This document shows positions 23,200 to 32,523 of a stretch of DNA of 64,000 nt, in pieces; position 1 is the stretch's first letter, and the number at the start of each line of letters is the position of its first letter. The notes under the pieces are model-generated. The model was not told the DNA's origin and did no database searches. It was given only the letters and a program-made list of their open reading frames with translations. Both the position numbers and the translations under genes were made by a program. Location: positions 372,001 through 436,000 of the forward strand of contig NC_049562.1 in NCBI RefSeq assembly GCF_013368755.1, in the 5' to 3' direction. This DNA comes from Talaromyces rugulosus (lineage: Eukaryota > Ascomycota > Eurotiomycetes > Eurotiales > Trichocomaceae).

Positions 23200-24207
23200 C
23201 TACTTGACTCTAGTCACAACGAAATCAAGAACTCTGACCCCTGGCTCCATCCACCGACTGTCTTCGGGATCCCATCCCATCTGCTCCCAGTTCAACAGCC
23301 TGGCACTTGTTGTCCACTCTGTGCCAGTCTCGGCCCCGACTTGATCCCACAGTTTTGCAAAAGACTCTGGGTTGTGTCGATATTGCGGTAGCTTCAGCAT
23401 CTCGTTGATAAGTTCCTTGCTGTCCACATTACCTATCTGGTGCCCAACAACCAAAGAACCTGGTCCTTTTGTGAACAGAGCTACTCGTTTGGCACCCTCT
23501 ACCTGATTTTTCCAGCCCCATTGGTGTAAAACTGCTGAAATAGAAACGACATCGACTGTGCCCTTTAGCGCTCGAAGGGCTGGGTTTTCGTCAACGGAAA
23601 GCATGTCTGCTTCGATGAAATGCGCTTTAAAGCTGTCTTGATCGCGGTATAAATTGAATCCGACATCCCAGTGGCTGACAATGTCGATACCGTACATGTT
23701 CTCGGTGCGAGCACCGTCAAAGGCAAGACGGCGAAGGTCGCTTCCGAGAAAACACCCAATATCGATCAACCTAGAATTGCCGTCGTCTCGTAGACGTTGT
23801 AGGATATCCTGGTACGCTGGGGAGCATGAGATAAATGGAATGAGCCAAACACCCAAGCCAGTGCAAGGGTAAGAGCGAATGTCCCATGCTTGATCACGCT
23901 GGATCACGCTGGAAGAAGAATTTAGCATCCGCAAGAGGCAAAAAGGCGACCCGGAATGCCTACAATATCATGCACATGTTTGGACTGATTCTCCGGAGAG
24001 ATTTTGCTATACTCCTTTAGTAATTTCTGAGTCTGAAGGTACTAGTTAGCCACTAAAACAAGTCAGAGTTGTCTTTAATTTTAATTTTACCTCTGGGACC
24101 AAGTACTTGTCTATGGAAGGATTGTACCATGGATATGCGGTTCTCGGCTTGTCAGACAGGGCATATTTCGGCTCTGAGAAAACTGCTTCTGCCTTTTCTG
24201 ACGACAT
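23200..24207 (-). CDS. SAM-dependent methyltransferase, AusD/AndD-like
   Basis: Three exons, 24207-24091, 24032-23964 and 23898-23200, giving 294 residues, the usual length of this family. The N-terminus (SDKPRTAYPWYNPSIDKY) and HVHDIRDQAWDIRSYPC are typical of the methyltransferases found in fungal meroterpenoid clusters (AusD, AndD, Trt5). The SAM-binding motif I is LIDIGCFLGSDLRRLAFDG, followed by MYGIDIVSHW and the acidic EADML. The product would O-methylate a carboxyl or hydroxyl group of a secondary metabolite. The frame is intact. Start MSSEKAEAV was chosen because it gives family length; an in-frame Met lies 90 bases upstream. The splice acceptor of exon 3 falls in a 10-bp tandem duplication. 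Neighbours to the right are pseudogenes, so its pathway may be broken. Confidence 0.82.
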
Positions 24208-24553
24208 CTTGCCTATCAATTTGTCTGCCTGGAGAGAAGGGAAGACTAGAAGGCGAAATAAGTCAGCTGCGGATGGCTTCGGATTTATAAACAACATGGG
24301 GTGGGCTGCCTACTTTTTTTGATTGGTTCCGATACAACACCAATACTAAGTGTATACTTTTTCGTTCTTTGCTCTTTTACGTTTTCTGGGCTGCATTTAC
24401 TAGGCTGTGCATGTGCTCTTAGCGTTGCATGAGCCGAGTCACCCCGCGCATAAGCTATATAGTTCGGCGTATTAATGCTGTACCGAAATTTAAGATGCAG
24501 AACGAATACAATCAAATTTCATCAGTGAAAAGGGCCTACTTATATGTACAAAA
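24208..24553. other. Short spacer between methyltransferase and pseudogene
   Basis: About 345 bases, moderately AT-rich, presumably the methyltransferase promoter and the 3' end of the SAT4 pseudogene. Nothing else seen. Confidence 0.5.
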
Positions 24554-26046
24554 CTACTCTGTACCAATAATTTGGTTCCTGTCCTCCCCGACCTGGAAAT
24601 TCCGCCCCATTTGTATTCGGCCATCGTCCGAAACTTTCACAGCCGCCTTGAGACCGTTGAGACCCGCCGTGTGAACGGTGATATTACAACCTTTTGGGTG
24701 CATATATTTGATGCCGCCGTAGGATATATCAAAGCCTTCTTCGTGTGATGCCAACTCCGTATCTGACGGGCGGCACCCCCGGGGAGACGAGGATCTTAGG
24801 GAATCGAGGGATAGCTGTGAGCTCGCGCTGTTGATGATGCTTTCTGGCACCCGGACCCTCATCAGAGGCTGTTAGGTGGCAAACAAGCAGCTATGACGCC
24901 AACACCGGCCTCGACATATCCCCAAACCATGACGTTGGTTTCTTCACCTGGAAGAGCTAGGTTAGCCGATAGTCTACTGTGACAAGAAACGGACGATGTG
25001 TAGGTACCTCTTATGTCCCGAGCACCGGTAGTAGTTTCTATTCGACGGGGTAGCGTCGTCAGCATTATCTGTTCTCGAATAGAAACGGGTTTCTGGGATT
25101 GCTTCCTTACTATACAGATCTTGGACGATGAACATGACTCGAGCATTAGCGGCAGCTGTCGATCTAAATATTGTATTAGGCGTGCTATTATTCCGAGATC
25201 AGTGTCTCTTCCGAGTGTTACATGTAACCGAGAACGGAAACGGCCAAAATTTCTATTTTTTTTGCCGTGGAGTCATAGACCCCAAACACTGGGAGTCGGA
25301 ATACTCATCACAACCAAATCCGTGGCAACATCGGAAGCCGCATGACCCAGCTGGATATATTTGTAAGAAGAGCAGTATTTTGCGACCGCGCTGGGGCTGA
25401 TCCAAAGCCAACTTGGCTTACTACCGCATTGGAATAAGGTGGCGAAGAAGAACGAGACCATCCACATGGACATAATGAGCAAAGCTAGAAAGGAGGCCTG
25501 TTTGAAAATATGGCCAGTAAAGATTCTTCGAAAGAGAAAGAGAACACTGAGTTTCAGACAGCCATATGTGGCGATGGATATCATCTGGGAAATGAATGCG
25601 AGCTGGGTAGGTATTGTCAATATGCAAGTATAAGATCATTTTTTGGGAGAACAACTAACTTCAGATATCTGGCTCTCTTGGGGAGTAACTATGATAGCTC
25701 CGGACTCGGGATTCTGGAGAGTATGAGTTCCATTATAACCAGTCAATCTCCAAGTATAATATCCGGGTTCATATAAATTCTGACCATATATGATGATAAT
25801 TGCTTATGCCCAAACAAGCAACTATTAGCCTTCAAATTAAGCAGTTAATAAATGATTTTATTCAACACGAAGAAGGCAAGACGTATTCCAGCGCGAAAAG
25901 ATAAAAAAGCCATCAGCCCCGAGGAAGTCCCGTTTCATCCGGCGAACACGAACTCGACCACCAACAGCAGTTGTGGATAACACGAGGAGAATACAGGCAA
26001 TAGAGTAGGAACTGACTTGGTTTGTAGAAGAAGTGATGATTCTCAC
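24554..26046 (-). pseudogene. SAT4/Pth11-type integral membrane protein, frameshifted
   Basis: Reading right to left, conserved blocks of the fungal rhodopsin-like SAT4 family appear in order. Near 26046: an N-terminal helix and RVRVRRMKRDFLGADGFF. Near 25700: GYNGTHTLQNPESGAIIVTP. From 25610: a helix with YGCLKLSVLFLFRRIF, then SIPTPSVW. Near 25240: KKIEILAVSVLGY, then ISTAAANARVMFIVQ after a 58-base intron. Near 24930: VMVWGYVEAGVGVIAACLPP, then MRVRVPES. Several plausible introns (66, about 55, 58 and 60 bases with CTAA-type branch points) can be spliced. At least three frame breaks remain: after SVWGL (TGA near a GGGG run), before GEETN, and after LPPNSL. These proteins have seven helices and often sit in metabolite clusters. 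A sequencing error could explain one break, not all. Confidence 0.72.
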
Positions 26047-26174
26047 GATCGTACGTTGGCGGACTCGATATAGCGTTTGAGGGGGGTCAATGGAATGAGC
26101 TTGTTAGTTGGTCAATCAATTGATTCCTACGAATTGATCAAGTGATGACACTGTCATATCAGAACATACAATTC

Positions 26175-26218
<44 letters not shown>

Positions 26219-26591
26219 ACCATATTCCATACATTGAGTTGCGCAGATAGACTAGTTCCGTTCTGTCAGCCCTAAGAGAGAGTCGAATGGCTAACCCGAT
26301 ATCGAACCTTGCTTCGCAGTAGTACCTCCCAAATAAGGTCGTAAATCACCGATCCCTCTGCAATCATTTAGAATTATGAGCGATTATCTGATAGGAAAAT
26401 CTGTCAGGAACTGGTTTCAATTTCCCGAGTTAGACACTGAAAAATGAGGTTATTCATTGCATTCCAAAATGTTTATCAAAATCCCGAATTCCGTAAGACA
26501 CGAATAAAGACAGTGGATTATATGCCGAAAGTTGCGTGTTTGCGGGAGGTTATTTTTATACTCCATAATGTCACATGTAGCACATTCTTGG
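26047..26591. other. Spacer with a 41-nt poly(A) tract
   Basis: AT-rich sequence between two pseudogenes. It holds an uninterrupted run of A at 26176-26216. No other element recognised. Confidence 0.5.
26176..26216 (+). repeat. Poly(A) homopolymer, 41 nt
   Basis: Forty-one consecutive A bases. Such a tract in a fungal genome may be a simple repeat or the 3' tail of a non-LTR retrotransposon or processed transcript. I found no coding remnant directly upstream and no clear target-site duplication. Confidence 0.95.
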
Positions 26592-26975
26592 TCAATAAAT
26601 ATCCAAAATTACCGCACAGTGGAGGTTATGATGACCATGAAGTAGATAAACACCGTTAGTATGGTCCCAGGACATCGCTGTGCTAGTGGAAGTCCCGTTT
26701 CACGAACAATATCGTCCGATAGGGCAATCATGCCTTCATCAATGTTGATTGCTTGCCAGAGTTCATCGCCAAAGGCTCTCAGACTCGTCTTCCAGTAACT
26801 TTTTGTAGGCAGTGAACGCAGACATTTCAGTGTACTGAGATATTTGCGAAAGGAATCTCTGAGTGAATAAATGAGTACTTAAGGAACTAGATAAATGCCA
26901 GCACTTCGGGTCCTGATCTATAGTGGTTGTCTTCGGATGGCTCTTCGCCGTATGCATCCAGCCCCAGCTCAGCAT
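26592..26975 (-). pseudogene. UstYa/DUF3328-family oxidase fragment, frameshifted
   Basis: The first frame reads FGDELWQAINIDEGMIALSD, then ETGLPLAQRC. A one-base shift then gives WDHTNGVYLLHGHHNLHCAV, carrying the HxxHC motif (HHNLHC) that marks UstYa-type oxidases of RiPP and other fungal pathways. A stop follows soon after (26592), so the second conserved HxxHC region is missing. The break maps to CGATGTCCTGGGAC, where one base seems lost before the TGGGAC codons for Trp-Asp. UstYa proteins oxidise or cyclise precursor peptides. The N-terminal membrane anchor could not be traced to the right of 26975. Confidence 0.65.
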
Positions 26976-27387
26976 GGCAGAAATAGGAAGCTAGCATTCA
27001 ACACGCCGGACCCTGCATGGTATGATTCGATATGGCACTTTAAAAAATACCTCTATTACTCAATATTTGACCAGTGTATAATCCCCATGTGCTGTGCAAC
27101 ATGCCGGTATCGACGAAAATCCGGGCACAGCCGGAAAACGGCCATGGAGATGCCACCTGATGCTTATAGTGGATGTTAGATCATCTGATTGATACATATC
27201 GTAGCTTTTAATATCTGAAATGTGATGAAGTCTGATATGTTCCAGAGCGCTATCATAGAACCTTGACTCGAGGCATATAATACATAAATTCATCATTCGT
27301 AATAAAACAGGAAGGGTATAATTAGCTTTTACAGAAATTATGACAGGAATAGAGTGGAGGGCCGTTGATCAGCTACTCTACATAGCT
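26976..27387. other. Intergenic remainder of decayed region
   Basis: About 410 bases before the rad14 stop. An open frame at 26895-27179 on the + strand has no recognisable product. It may contain further eroded UstYa sequence. Confidence 0.4.
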
Positions 27388-28621
27388 TCAAAAAACCAGC
27401 TCCTCGACCTCCATACCGCAATCAACGCACGTCTTGACCATCATCTCCGTCTCCGGGTTTTCGACCAATCGACCCCACTGATGGATATGTCGTTTCTTAC
27501 CACCGAGGTCGTCGCCGAAGTTGCCACCAGCAGGGCCCTGCCGATTGCGACGATAGGCCTCAACACGTGTGCGTTTCTTGAGATCGGTCAGTTTCTGTTT
27601 GAACTTGGTCTCTCTTCGGCGTTTTTTATCTGCTTCTCTTCGTTCAAACTCAGCATCGAGAGCCTCCGGAGAGCCCCATTTCTTCTCAGAGAAGGCGTAT
27701 TCTTCAACCTGGAAGCGAAGATAGAGCATCATGTCGTTCCATGTAGATTTGTGCGGATTTGGCTTTTTAAGATGAGGGAGAAGTTCCTCATCTCGAAGTT
27801 CCGCTGAAGAAAATTCAAATTAGTTTGCATACTAGCAGCATTAGAGATAAACTTACGATCGGTCAGTAGATAATCTTCTTTGGCCTCGGTCTTCGTCAAC
27901 ATGCTGTATTTTTCCGGGAACTTCTCCTTGCAAGCGCTGCACACACAGCATTTGAAAGCCTCTTCCCACTTCCAATCAATCTCTAAAGTGCCGCATTCTC
28001 TACACTTCTTTTTATTCGCTTCATCATCAAGTACGCTTAACCCAGGCTCGAAAGGACCGGCTTTGTTCCTTCTGAGGTTATCGATAAGCTTTTTCCTCTC
28101 CCATTCTTTTTGTGTCATATGTGCTGGTTTCTGTTCCTCCTTCCCATCACGGACGTGCAACGCTCTATTATGCGGGTCATCCTCCTGTGTCAGGAATCCA
28201 CCTTTCGTATCCGTCATTTTACTGAATTCGTATTCGACATATTTGGAAAATGCTTTGGCAGGTTTGATACTCTCAAGCGGTCGATTATTTGCGGCATCTC
28301 GTACCGTAGCAGGGCCTTCTGAGGATGTCATTGTATTAAACGATCGTTTCACACCAGAGGTTTGGGGATTGGATGACGATGACATGGGAGCGGCGCGTTT
28401 TGCTACTGCTTCGGCTTCACGTTGTTCGCGCAGGGCCTTGGCTTTCATGCGGTTTATTTCCTATTTTCGCAGAGATTAGCACGTGATTCGATGCAAATAA
28501 TGAGTTATTGTAGAGCCCATACTATCTTGCGCTGTTGTTCAGGCGTGAGCGGGCCACGAGGAAGTTGACCGGACTGAGCAGCAGCCGGGGGAGGCGGAGT
28601 TGAAGGTCCATCGGAAGCCAT
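27388..28621 (-). CDS. rad14: Nucleotide excision repair protein Rad14 (XPA)
   Basis: Three exons, 28621-28523, 28460-27857 and 27803-27388, encode 372 residues, matching yeast Rad14 in length. The zinc finger is CRECGTLEID...CCVCSACKEK (C-x2-C and C-x2-C pairs), followed by the XPA core with YSMLTKTEAKEDYLLTD, ELRDEELLPHLKK and NPHKSTWNDMMLYLR. A basic helical segment (EALDAEFERREADKKRRRE) comes next, and the C-terminus ends with a His/Cys group TCVDCGMEVEELVF. Rad14 binds damaged DNA in the nucleus, verifies the lesion and recruits Rad1-Rad10 and RPA. The start MASDGPST was chosen because the first intron joins RKI to EINRMKAKALREQ in frame. Its start lies 270 bp from the Get5 stop. Confidence 0.95.
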
Positions 28622-28890
28622 CTTGTGCAAACGAGAGGCAAAAGAGACCCGGTATGTCTGGTGTGGCAGCGGTTGTGTTGGCGGAAGAAGATGAAGTCCT
28701 GATGGCCGTTTAATGGGATGGACGCCACTTGGTGCCTGAGGCAGAAAGCGGGCAGGTCCCACCAGCTAGTTCTGATCTGATTGGCCAAGCCTATGGATAC
28801 TTGAATGAGCCTCATGAAATAGATAACTAAATAGTAGTTTGTGTATTTGAGTGCTTAAAAAATATGTACTACATGCTGTCAAAGATATTA

Positions 28891-29712
28891 TCACGACTTG
28901 CCAACATCGGCTTGCCACGCTCTCTTAAAAATCCCTGCTAGTCTCAGCGCCTCAACCGTATCCTTCGTCCTTAATTCGAGATACCCTTCCAAATCTTTCC
29001 AGAATTCTTCTGTTTGCAAGACCTGCGACCCGCTTGGTCCCTGGGCTGGATTCGAAGGAAGAGGCTCTGTCTCTGTGACCTTTGCCGCAGAGCCTGCCGG
29101 AGACTCTGTAACCTCTGGTTTAATCGACGCGCCTCCTATAATCATAATGCCAAACTCGACCGTTTTACCCCCGGCGAATACATCAGGCTCAGAATCCGAC
29201 AATATCTCTGCCAGCGTCTTTTCGGCGCTCCCACCAATTGGCTTCTTCTTGTAGAGTATTTTGATCTTCTCGCCGGCTGGAGGGTTTCCGTCACTAGCGA
29301 CAACTCGATCGCGAACGGCTTCGCGCAGGTCGTGAACAGTCGTTGTAGTGAGGGGAACGTTGTCTACGGAGAACTCGAGCACTGGATTTCGCGAAGACTT
29401 TAATTGAACGCTGATTGATTTCGAAGACCCTGGAGCAACCGCTGTCTTGATCTTCTTGGCCATCGTAGGATGCGGGGGTGAGAGGCGGGGCAGAGTGTAC
29501 TGTTCACAGCGCGTTAGCATGGAGGAATATCCGGAATAAGATAGGAATGGGTATAATTGAAAGGATAGCTTGCGTTCGCAAGCATGAGCACAATTACTCA
29601 CTGGCACAGGTAGCCTCATGTCCTCCGGCGGAACGACATAGTCATATGGAAGCTTTATAGGCTTGGAATCGACCCCTTGGAGGAAGGTCTTGGTGAAGGA
29701 AAGTTCAGTCAT
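28891..29712 (-). CDS. get5: Get5/Mdy2-like ubiquitin-like protein of the GET pathway
   Basis: Two exons, 29712-29602 and 29499-28891, give 239 residues. The N-terminal segment MTELSFTKTFLQ...PVPYTLPRL resembles the Get4-binding region of fungal Get5. A ubiquitin-like domain follows (about residues 55-140) with SISVQLKSSRNPVLEFSV, TTVHDLREAVRDRV and EKIKILYKKKPIGG. The C-terminus (EEFWKDLEGYLELRTKD) matches the homodimerisation helix. Get5 with Get4 and Sgt2 hands tail-anchored membrane proteins to Get3 in the cytosol. The intron is 102 bases, divisible by three and free of stops, so the unspliced frame stays open. The upstream in-frame extension to 29910 is rejected as leader. It is divergent from nop2 over a 272-bp spacer. 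Confidence 0.85.
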   Translation of the reverse strand: MTELSFTKTFLQGVDSKPIKLPYDYVVPPEDMRLPVPVSNCAHACERKLSFQLYPFLSYSGYSSMLTRCEQYTLPRLSPPHPTMAKKIKTAVAPGSSKSISVQLKSSRNPVLEFSVDNVPLTTTTVHDLREAVRDRVVASDGNPPAGEKIKILYKKKPIGGSAEKTLAEILSDSEPDVFAGGKTVEFGIMIIGGASIKPEVTESPAGSAAKVTETEPLPSNPAQGPSGSQVLQTEEFWKDLEGYLELRTKDTVEALRLAGIFKRAWQADVGKS

Positions 29713-29984
29713 GGCGAAGACCCAGTCGAAGTAATATTGAGAAGAATGCGAGAGAAACGACGGGCAAACGAAACAGAGACAGAGTTGCTTTCTTGTCCGG
29801 GCTATCTTGCCGTTGTCATCGGAGTGAGGTCGTTGCTTCTTCACCGCCTTCGGTGGGGCTGGTTTTGCCCGGCTCCACCGCCCTGCCAGGAAAAAAAAAA
29901 TATTGAACAATGCGGAAAGCGGAAGGAACCCTCACACAGAGACTCTTCCACACTTGTCGCATTGACTTGCTATAAACCGCAAAA
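29713..29984. promoter_or_regulatory. Compact bidirectional promoter get5/nop2
   Basis: Only 272 bases separate the two divergent start codons. The spacer holds a purine-rich run on the left and GGCGGTGGAGCCGGG-like GC-rich sequence in the middle. The minus-strand frame happens to be open through most of it. Confidence 0.6.
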
Positions 29985-32228
29985 ATGGGTGTCGGTCGCC
30001 GGATGAAAAAGCAGGGTCCTCCTCCTCCATTGGACGAGGCTACAATTTCAATGATCAAGAAGCGAAAGGCTGCCGAGGCCGACGCAAAAGCTGAAGGCGG
30101 AAAAAAGCGAAGGAAGGCAGAGTCCGAAGCCGAGCCCGAGACCAAGAAACTCAAGACAAAAAAGGCCAATGGTGTTGAGGTCAATGGAAAGGGGAAGAAG
30201 CCCAACGGAGCTGCTGTGCTTGCAAACGGCTCGAAAGCGGAGAAGAAAAAGAAGCCTGCTCAAAAACCCGTAGAGCCGGTACCTGAGCCAGAGGAGGATG
30301 ATGATAGCTGGGGAAGTGGCAGCGCGCCTGACTTGGACGAAATGATGGAAGATGAATTTGGTGACCTCGACAATGTGAGCGAGGGGGACGAAAATGATGT
30401 GGAAAAATTCGATGAAGGATCCGTATTCGATTCGGACGAAGACGACCACCCGCGAGAGAAAATGTTTTCTGACGATGAAGATGAGTCGGACGCAGAGGAA
30501 AAGCTTACCGCGGCAAACATCGCAGGCTTGTCACGAAAACTTGATGAACAGCGTGAGCTTGAAGAAGAAGAAGCCAGACAAGAGATCCAGGAATCAGCAA
30601 TGCAGACTAACATCGCCGGCGATCGTCCTGATATTTTTGGCGAGATCGACGCCGCAGCCCAAGCTGGAGTTGCTCCCAACATGCAACTTCTTCGAAACCG
30701 AATTACAGATACTCTGCGAGTTATCGGCGACCTGGAGTCACTGGGCCAACCAGGAAAATCTCGAGCAGACTACTTGCAGCTTCTACTAGCCGATTTCTGC
30801 ACATATTACGGATACGCGCCTTTCTTGGCTGAGAAGTTGATGTCGTTGTTTACTCCTACGGAAGCCTTTGCCTTTTTTGAAGCAAACGAAGCCCCACGTC
30901 CTGTGGTGCTTCGTACCAACACCTTGCGCACTAATCGGCGGACGCTTGCTCAGGCCTTGATTAATCGAGGCGTTGTCCTGGAACCCGTGGGGAAATGGTC
31001 GAAAGTCGGCTTGCAAATTTTCGAATCTGCCGTTCCTCTCGGTGCTACTCCTGAATACCTCGCCGGTCATTACATCCTTCAAGCAGCCTCATCCTTCTTG
31101 CCCGTTATGGCTCTTGCTCCACAGCCAGGCGAGCGTGTTCTTGATATGGCATCCGCTCCTGGTGGTAAGACAACATACATCTCTGCACTCATGCGCAACA
31201 CTGGAAGCGTTCTTGCCAACGATGCTAGCAAGGTGCGTGCCAAGGGTTTGATTGGTAATGTTCACCGTCTGGGTTGCAAAAATGTCGTTGTGTGCCATTA
31301 CGATGCTCGTGAGGCCTTCCCTAAAATCCTTGGCGGGTTTGATCGTGTTCTTCTTGACGCGCCTTGCACTGGTACGGGCGTTATCTCCAAGGATCCTAGC
31401 GTCAAAACGAACAAAACCGAGCGTGACTTCCTTGCTATTCCACACATGCAAAAACAGCTTCTTCTCGCAGCTATTGATTCGACAGACCACCATTCCAAGA
31501 CCGGAGGTTATATTGTTTACTCTACTTGTAGTGTCACAGTCGAAGAGAACGAACAAGTTGTCCAATACGTTCTGCGCAAGCGCCCGAACGTGAAGATTGT
31601 TGATACTGGCCTCGGCGGGTTTGGTTCCGAAGGTTTCACCAGCTACATGGGCAAGAAATTCGATGAAAAGATGCGTCTGACCAGACGCTATTTCCCGCAC
31701 CGAGAGAACGTGGATGGATTCTTCGTTTGCAAATTGAAGAAGACTGGCCCAAGTCCAGCGACTGGTGCTGCTACCGGTTCGACTAGTACTGCGGCCAATG
31801 GCTCGAAGTCAGATGTTTCTAATGTTAGCGGCGATGACGAGGATGTTGACAAGACCCCTATTACCGATAACGACGGTACTACTGCCGGAGAGGCTGGTTT
31901 CGGTCCGTTTAACGATGACCAAGATGCCGAACTCATTGCTCGGGCTGAGCGCAACCGCCTGAGGAGAAAAGGTGTCAACCCCAAGGCCGTCCTAGGCAAA
32001 CAAGCGAAGAAGACCGAGAAGGAGACTGTCGAACCGACTGCTTCTGCTTCCGAGAAAGAAGACGAACCTAACAAGGACACGAAGAATGTTGCAAAGGAGT
32101 CTAAAAAGAATAAGAAAGAAAAGGAGAAAAAAAAGCCAGAGTCACACTCGGAAAGCGCAAAGACGTCATCATCAACGTCCAGCCCAGCATCTAAGAAAGC
32201 CAGTAAAGGCAAGAAAGGGCAAAAATAG
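29985..32228 (+). CDS. nop2: Nop2-type 25S rRNA (cytosine-C5) methyltransferase
   Basis: Intronless frame of 747 residues. The N-terminal third is basic then acidic (KKRKAAEADAK..., EEDDDSWGSGSAPDLDEMM), as in nucleolar proteins. The catalytic half (about residues 260-590) has the Nop2/Sun signature: RPVVLRTNTLRTNRR, then LDMASAPGGKTTYISALM for SAM binding. LDAPCTGTGVISKDPSVK carries the release cysteine, and GYIVYSTCSVTVEENE holds the catalytic TCS cysteine; both are intact. A C-terminal Lys/Glu-rich tail ends SKKASKGKKGQK. Nop2 methylates a conserved cytosine in domain V of large-subunit rRNA and is needed for 60S assembly in the nucleolus. It shares a short divergent promoter with get5, fitting joint growth-related expression, though no specific site was identified. 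Confidence 0.96.
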   Translation: MGVGRRMKKQGPPPPLDEATISMIKKRKAAEADAKAEGGKKRRKAESEAEPETKKLKTKKANGVEVNGKGKKPNGAAVLANGSKAEKKKKPAQKPVEPVPEPEEDDDSWGSGSAPDLDEMMEDEFGDLDNVSEGDENDVEKFDEGSVFDSDEDDHPREKMFSDDEDESDAEEKLTAANIAGLSRKLDEQRELEEEEARQEIQESAMQTNIAGDRPDIFGEIDAAAQAGVAPNMQLLRNRITDTLRVIGDLESLGQPGKSRADYLQLLLADFCTYYGYAPFLAEKLMSLFTPTEAFAFFEANEAPRPVVLRTNTLRTNRRTLAQALINRGVVLEPVGKWSKVGLQIFESAVPLGATPEYLAGHYILQAASSFLPVMALAPQPGERVLDMASAPGGKTTYISALMRNTGSVLANDASKVRAKGLIGNVHRLGCKNVVVCHYDAREAFPKILGGFDRVLLDAPCTGTGVISKDPSVKTNKTERDFLAIPHMQKQLLLAAIDSTDHHSKTGGYIVYSTCSVTVEENEQVVQYVLRKRPNVKIVDTGLGGFGSEGFTSYMGKKFDEKMRLTRRYFPHRENVDGFFVCKLKKTGPSPATGAATGSTSTAANGSKSDVSNVSGDDEDVDKTPITDNDGTTAGEAGFGPFNDDQDAELIARAERNRLRRKGVNPKAVLGKQAKKTEKETVEPTASASEKEDEPNKDTKNVAKESKKNKKEKEKKKPESHSESAKTSSSTSSPASKKASKGKKGQK

Positions 32229-32523
32229 TTGACAGAAGCTAATGGCTGATAATGATGTGAATTAAAAAGTTGCGTTTTCGTCGATTTTGTGGCTCACTGG
32301 GCTGTCGCCCGCTTGGTGGCATTGGACTGGGCGTTTTGTTGAGTGAAAAATGTGTTTTCTTGTACATGTCTCTTTTTTATCAATATATATGCGGTGCACG
32401 CACGAACGTTTCTGAATTGTTATAATTTGTATGCGATGTAGATTCTCAATATAAACGACAATGACCAAAAGTATATTTACAATATATTGTGTAGATTAAA
32501 CAAAGTTTAGGAGGAAAGTAAAT
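32229..32523. other. Convergent 3' spacer
   Basis: About 295 bases between the nop2 stop and the stop of the convergent acyl-CoA dehydrogenase gene. AT-rich, with several AATAAA-like and TATATAT stretches that could serve 3'-end formation on both strands. Confidence 0.5.

Noticed and set aside
25690..25790. A VRIYMNPDIILGD-stop-LVIMELILS reading that resembles the SAT4 signature with Trp mutated to stop
   Set aside because: The true N-terminal signature is found upstream at 26046, and the other frame here gives a better family match, so this resemblance is coincidental.
26270..26330. tRNA-like GGTTCGATATCGGG on the minus strand
   Set aside because: The flanking bases do not form a T-arm or acceptor stem; no cloverleaf can be drawn.
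29713..29910. N-terminal extension of Get5 (open frame up to 29910)
   Set aside because: The extra peptide is Cys/Phe-rich without family similarity, and the start at 29712 gives the expected Get5 N-terminus; the extension lies in the divergent promoter.
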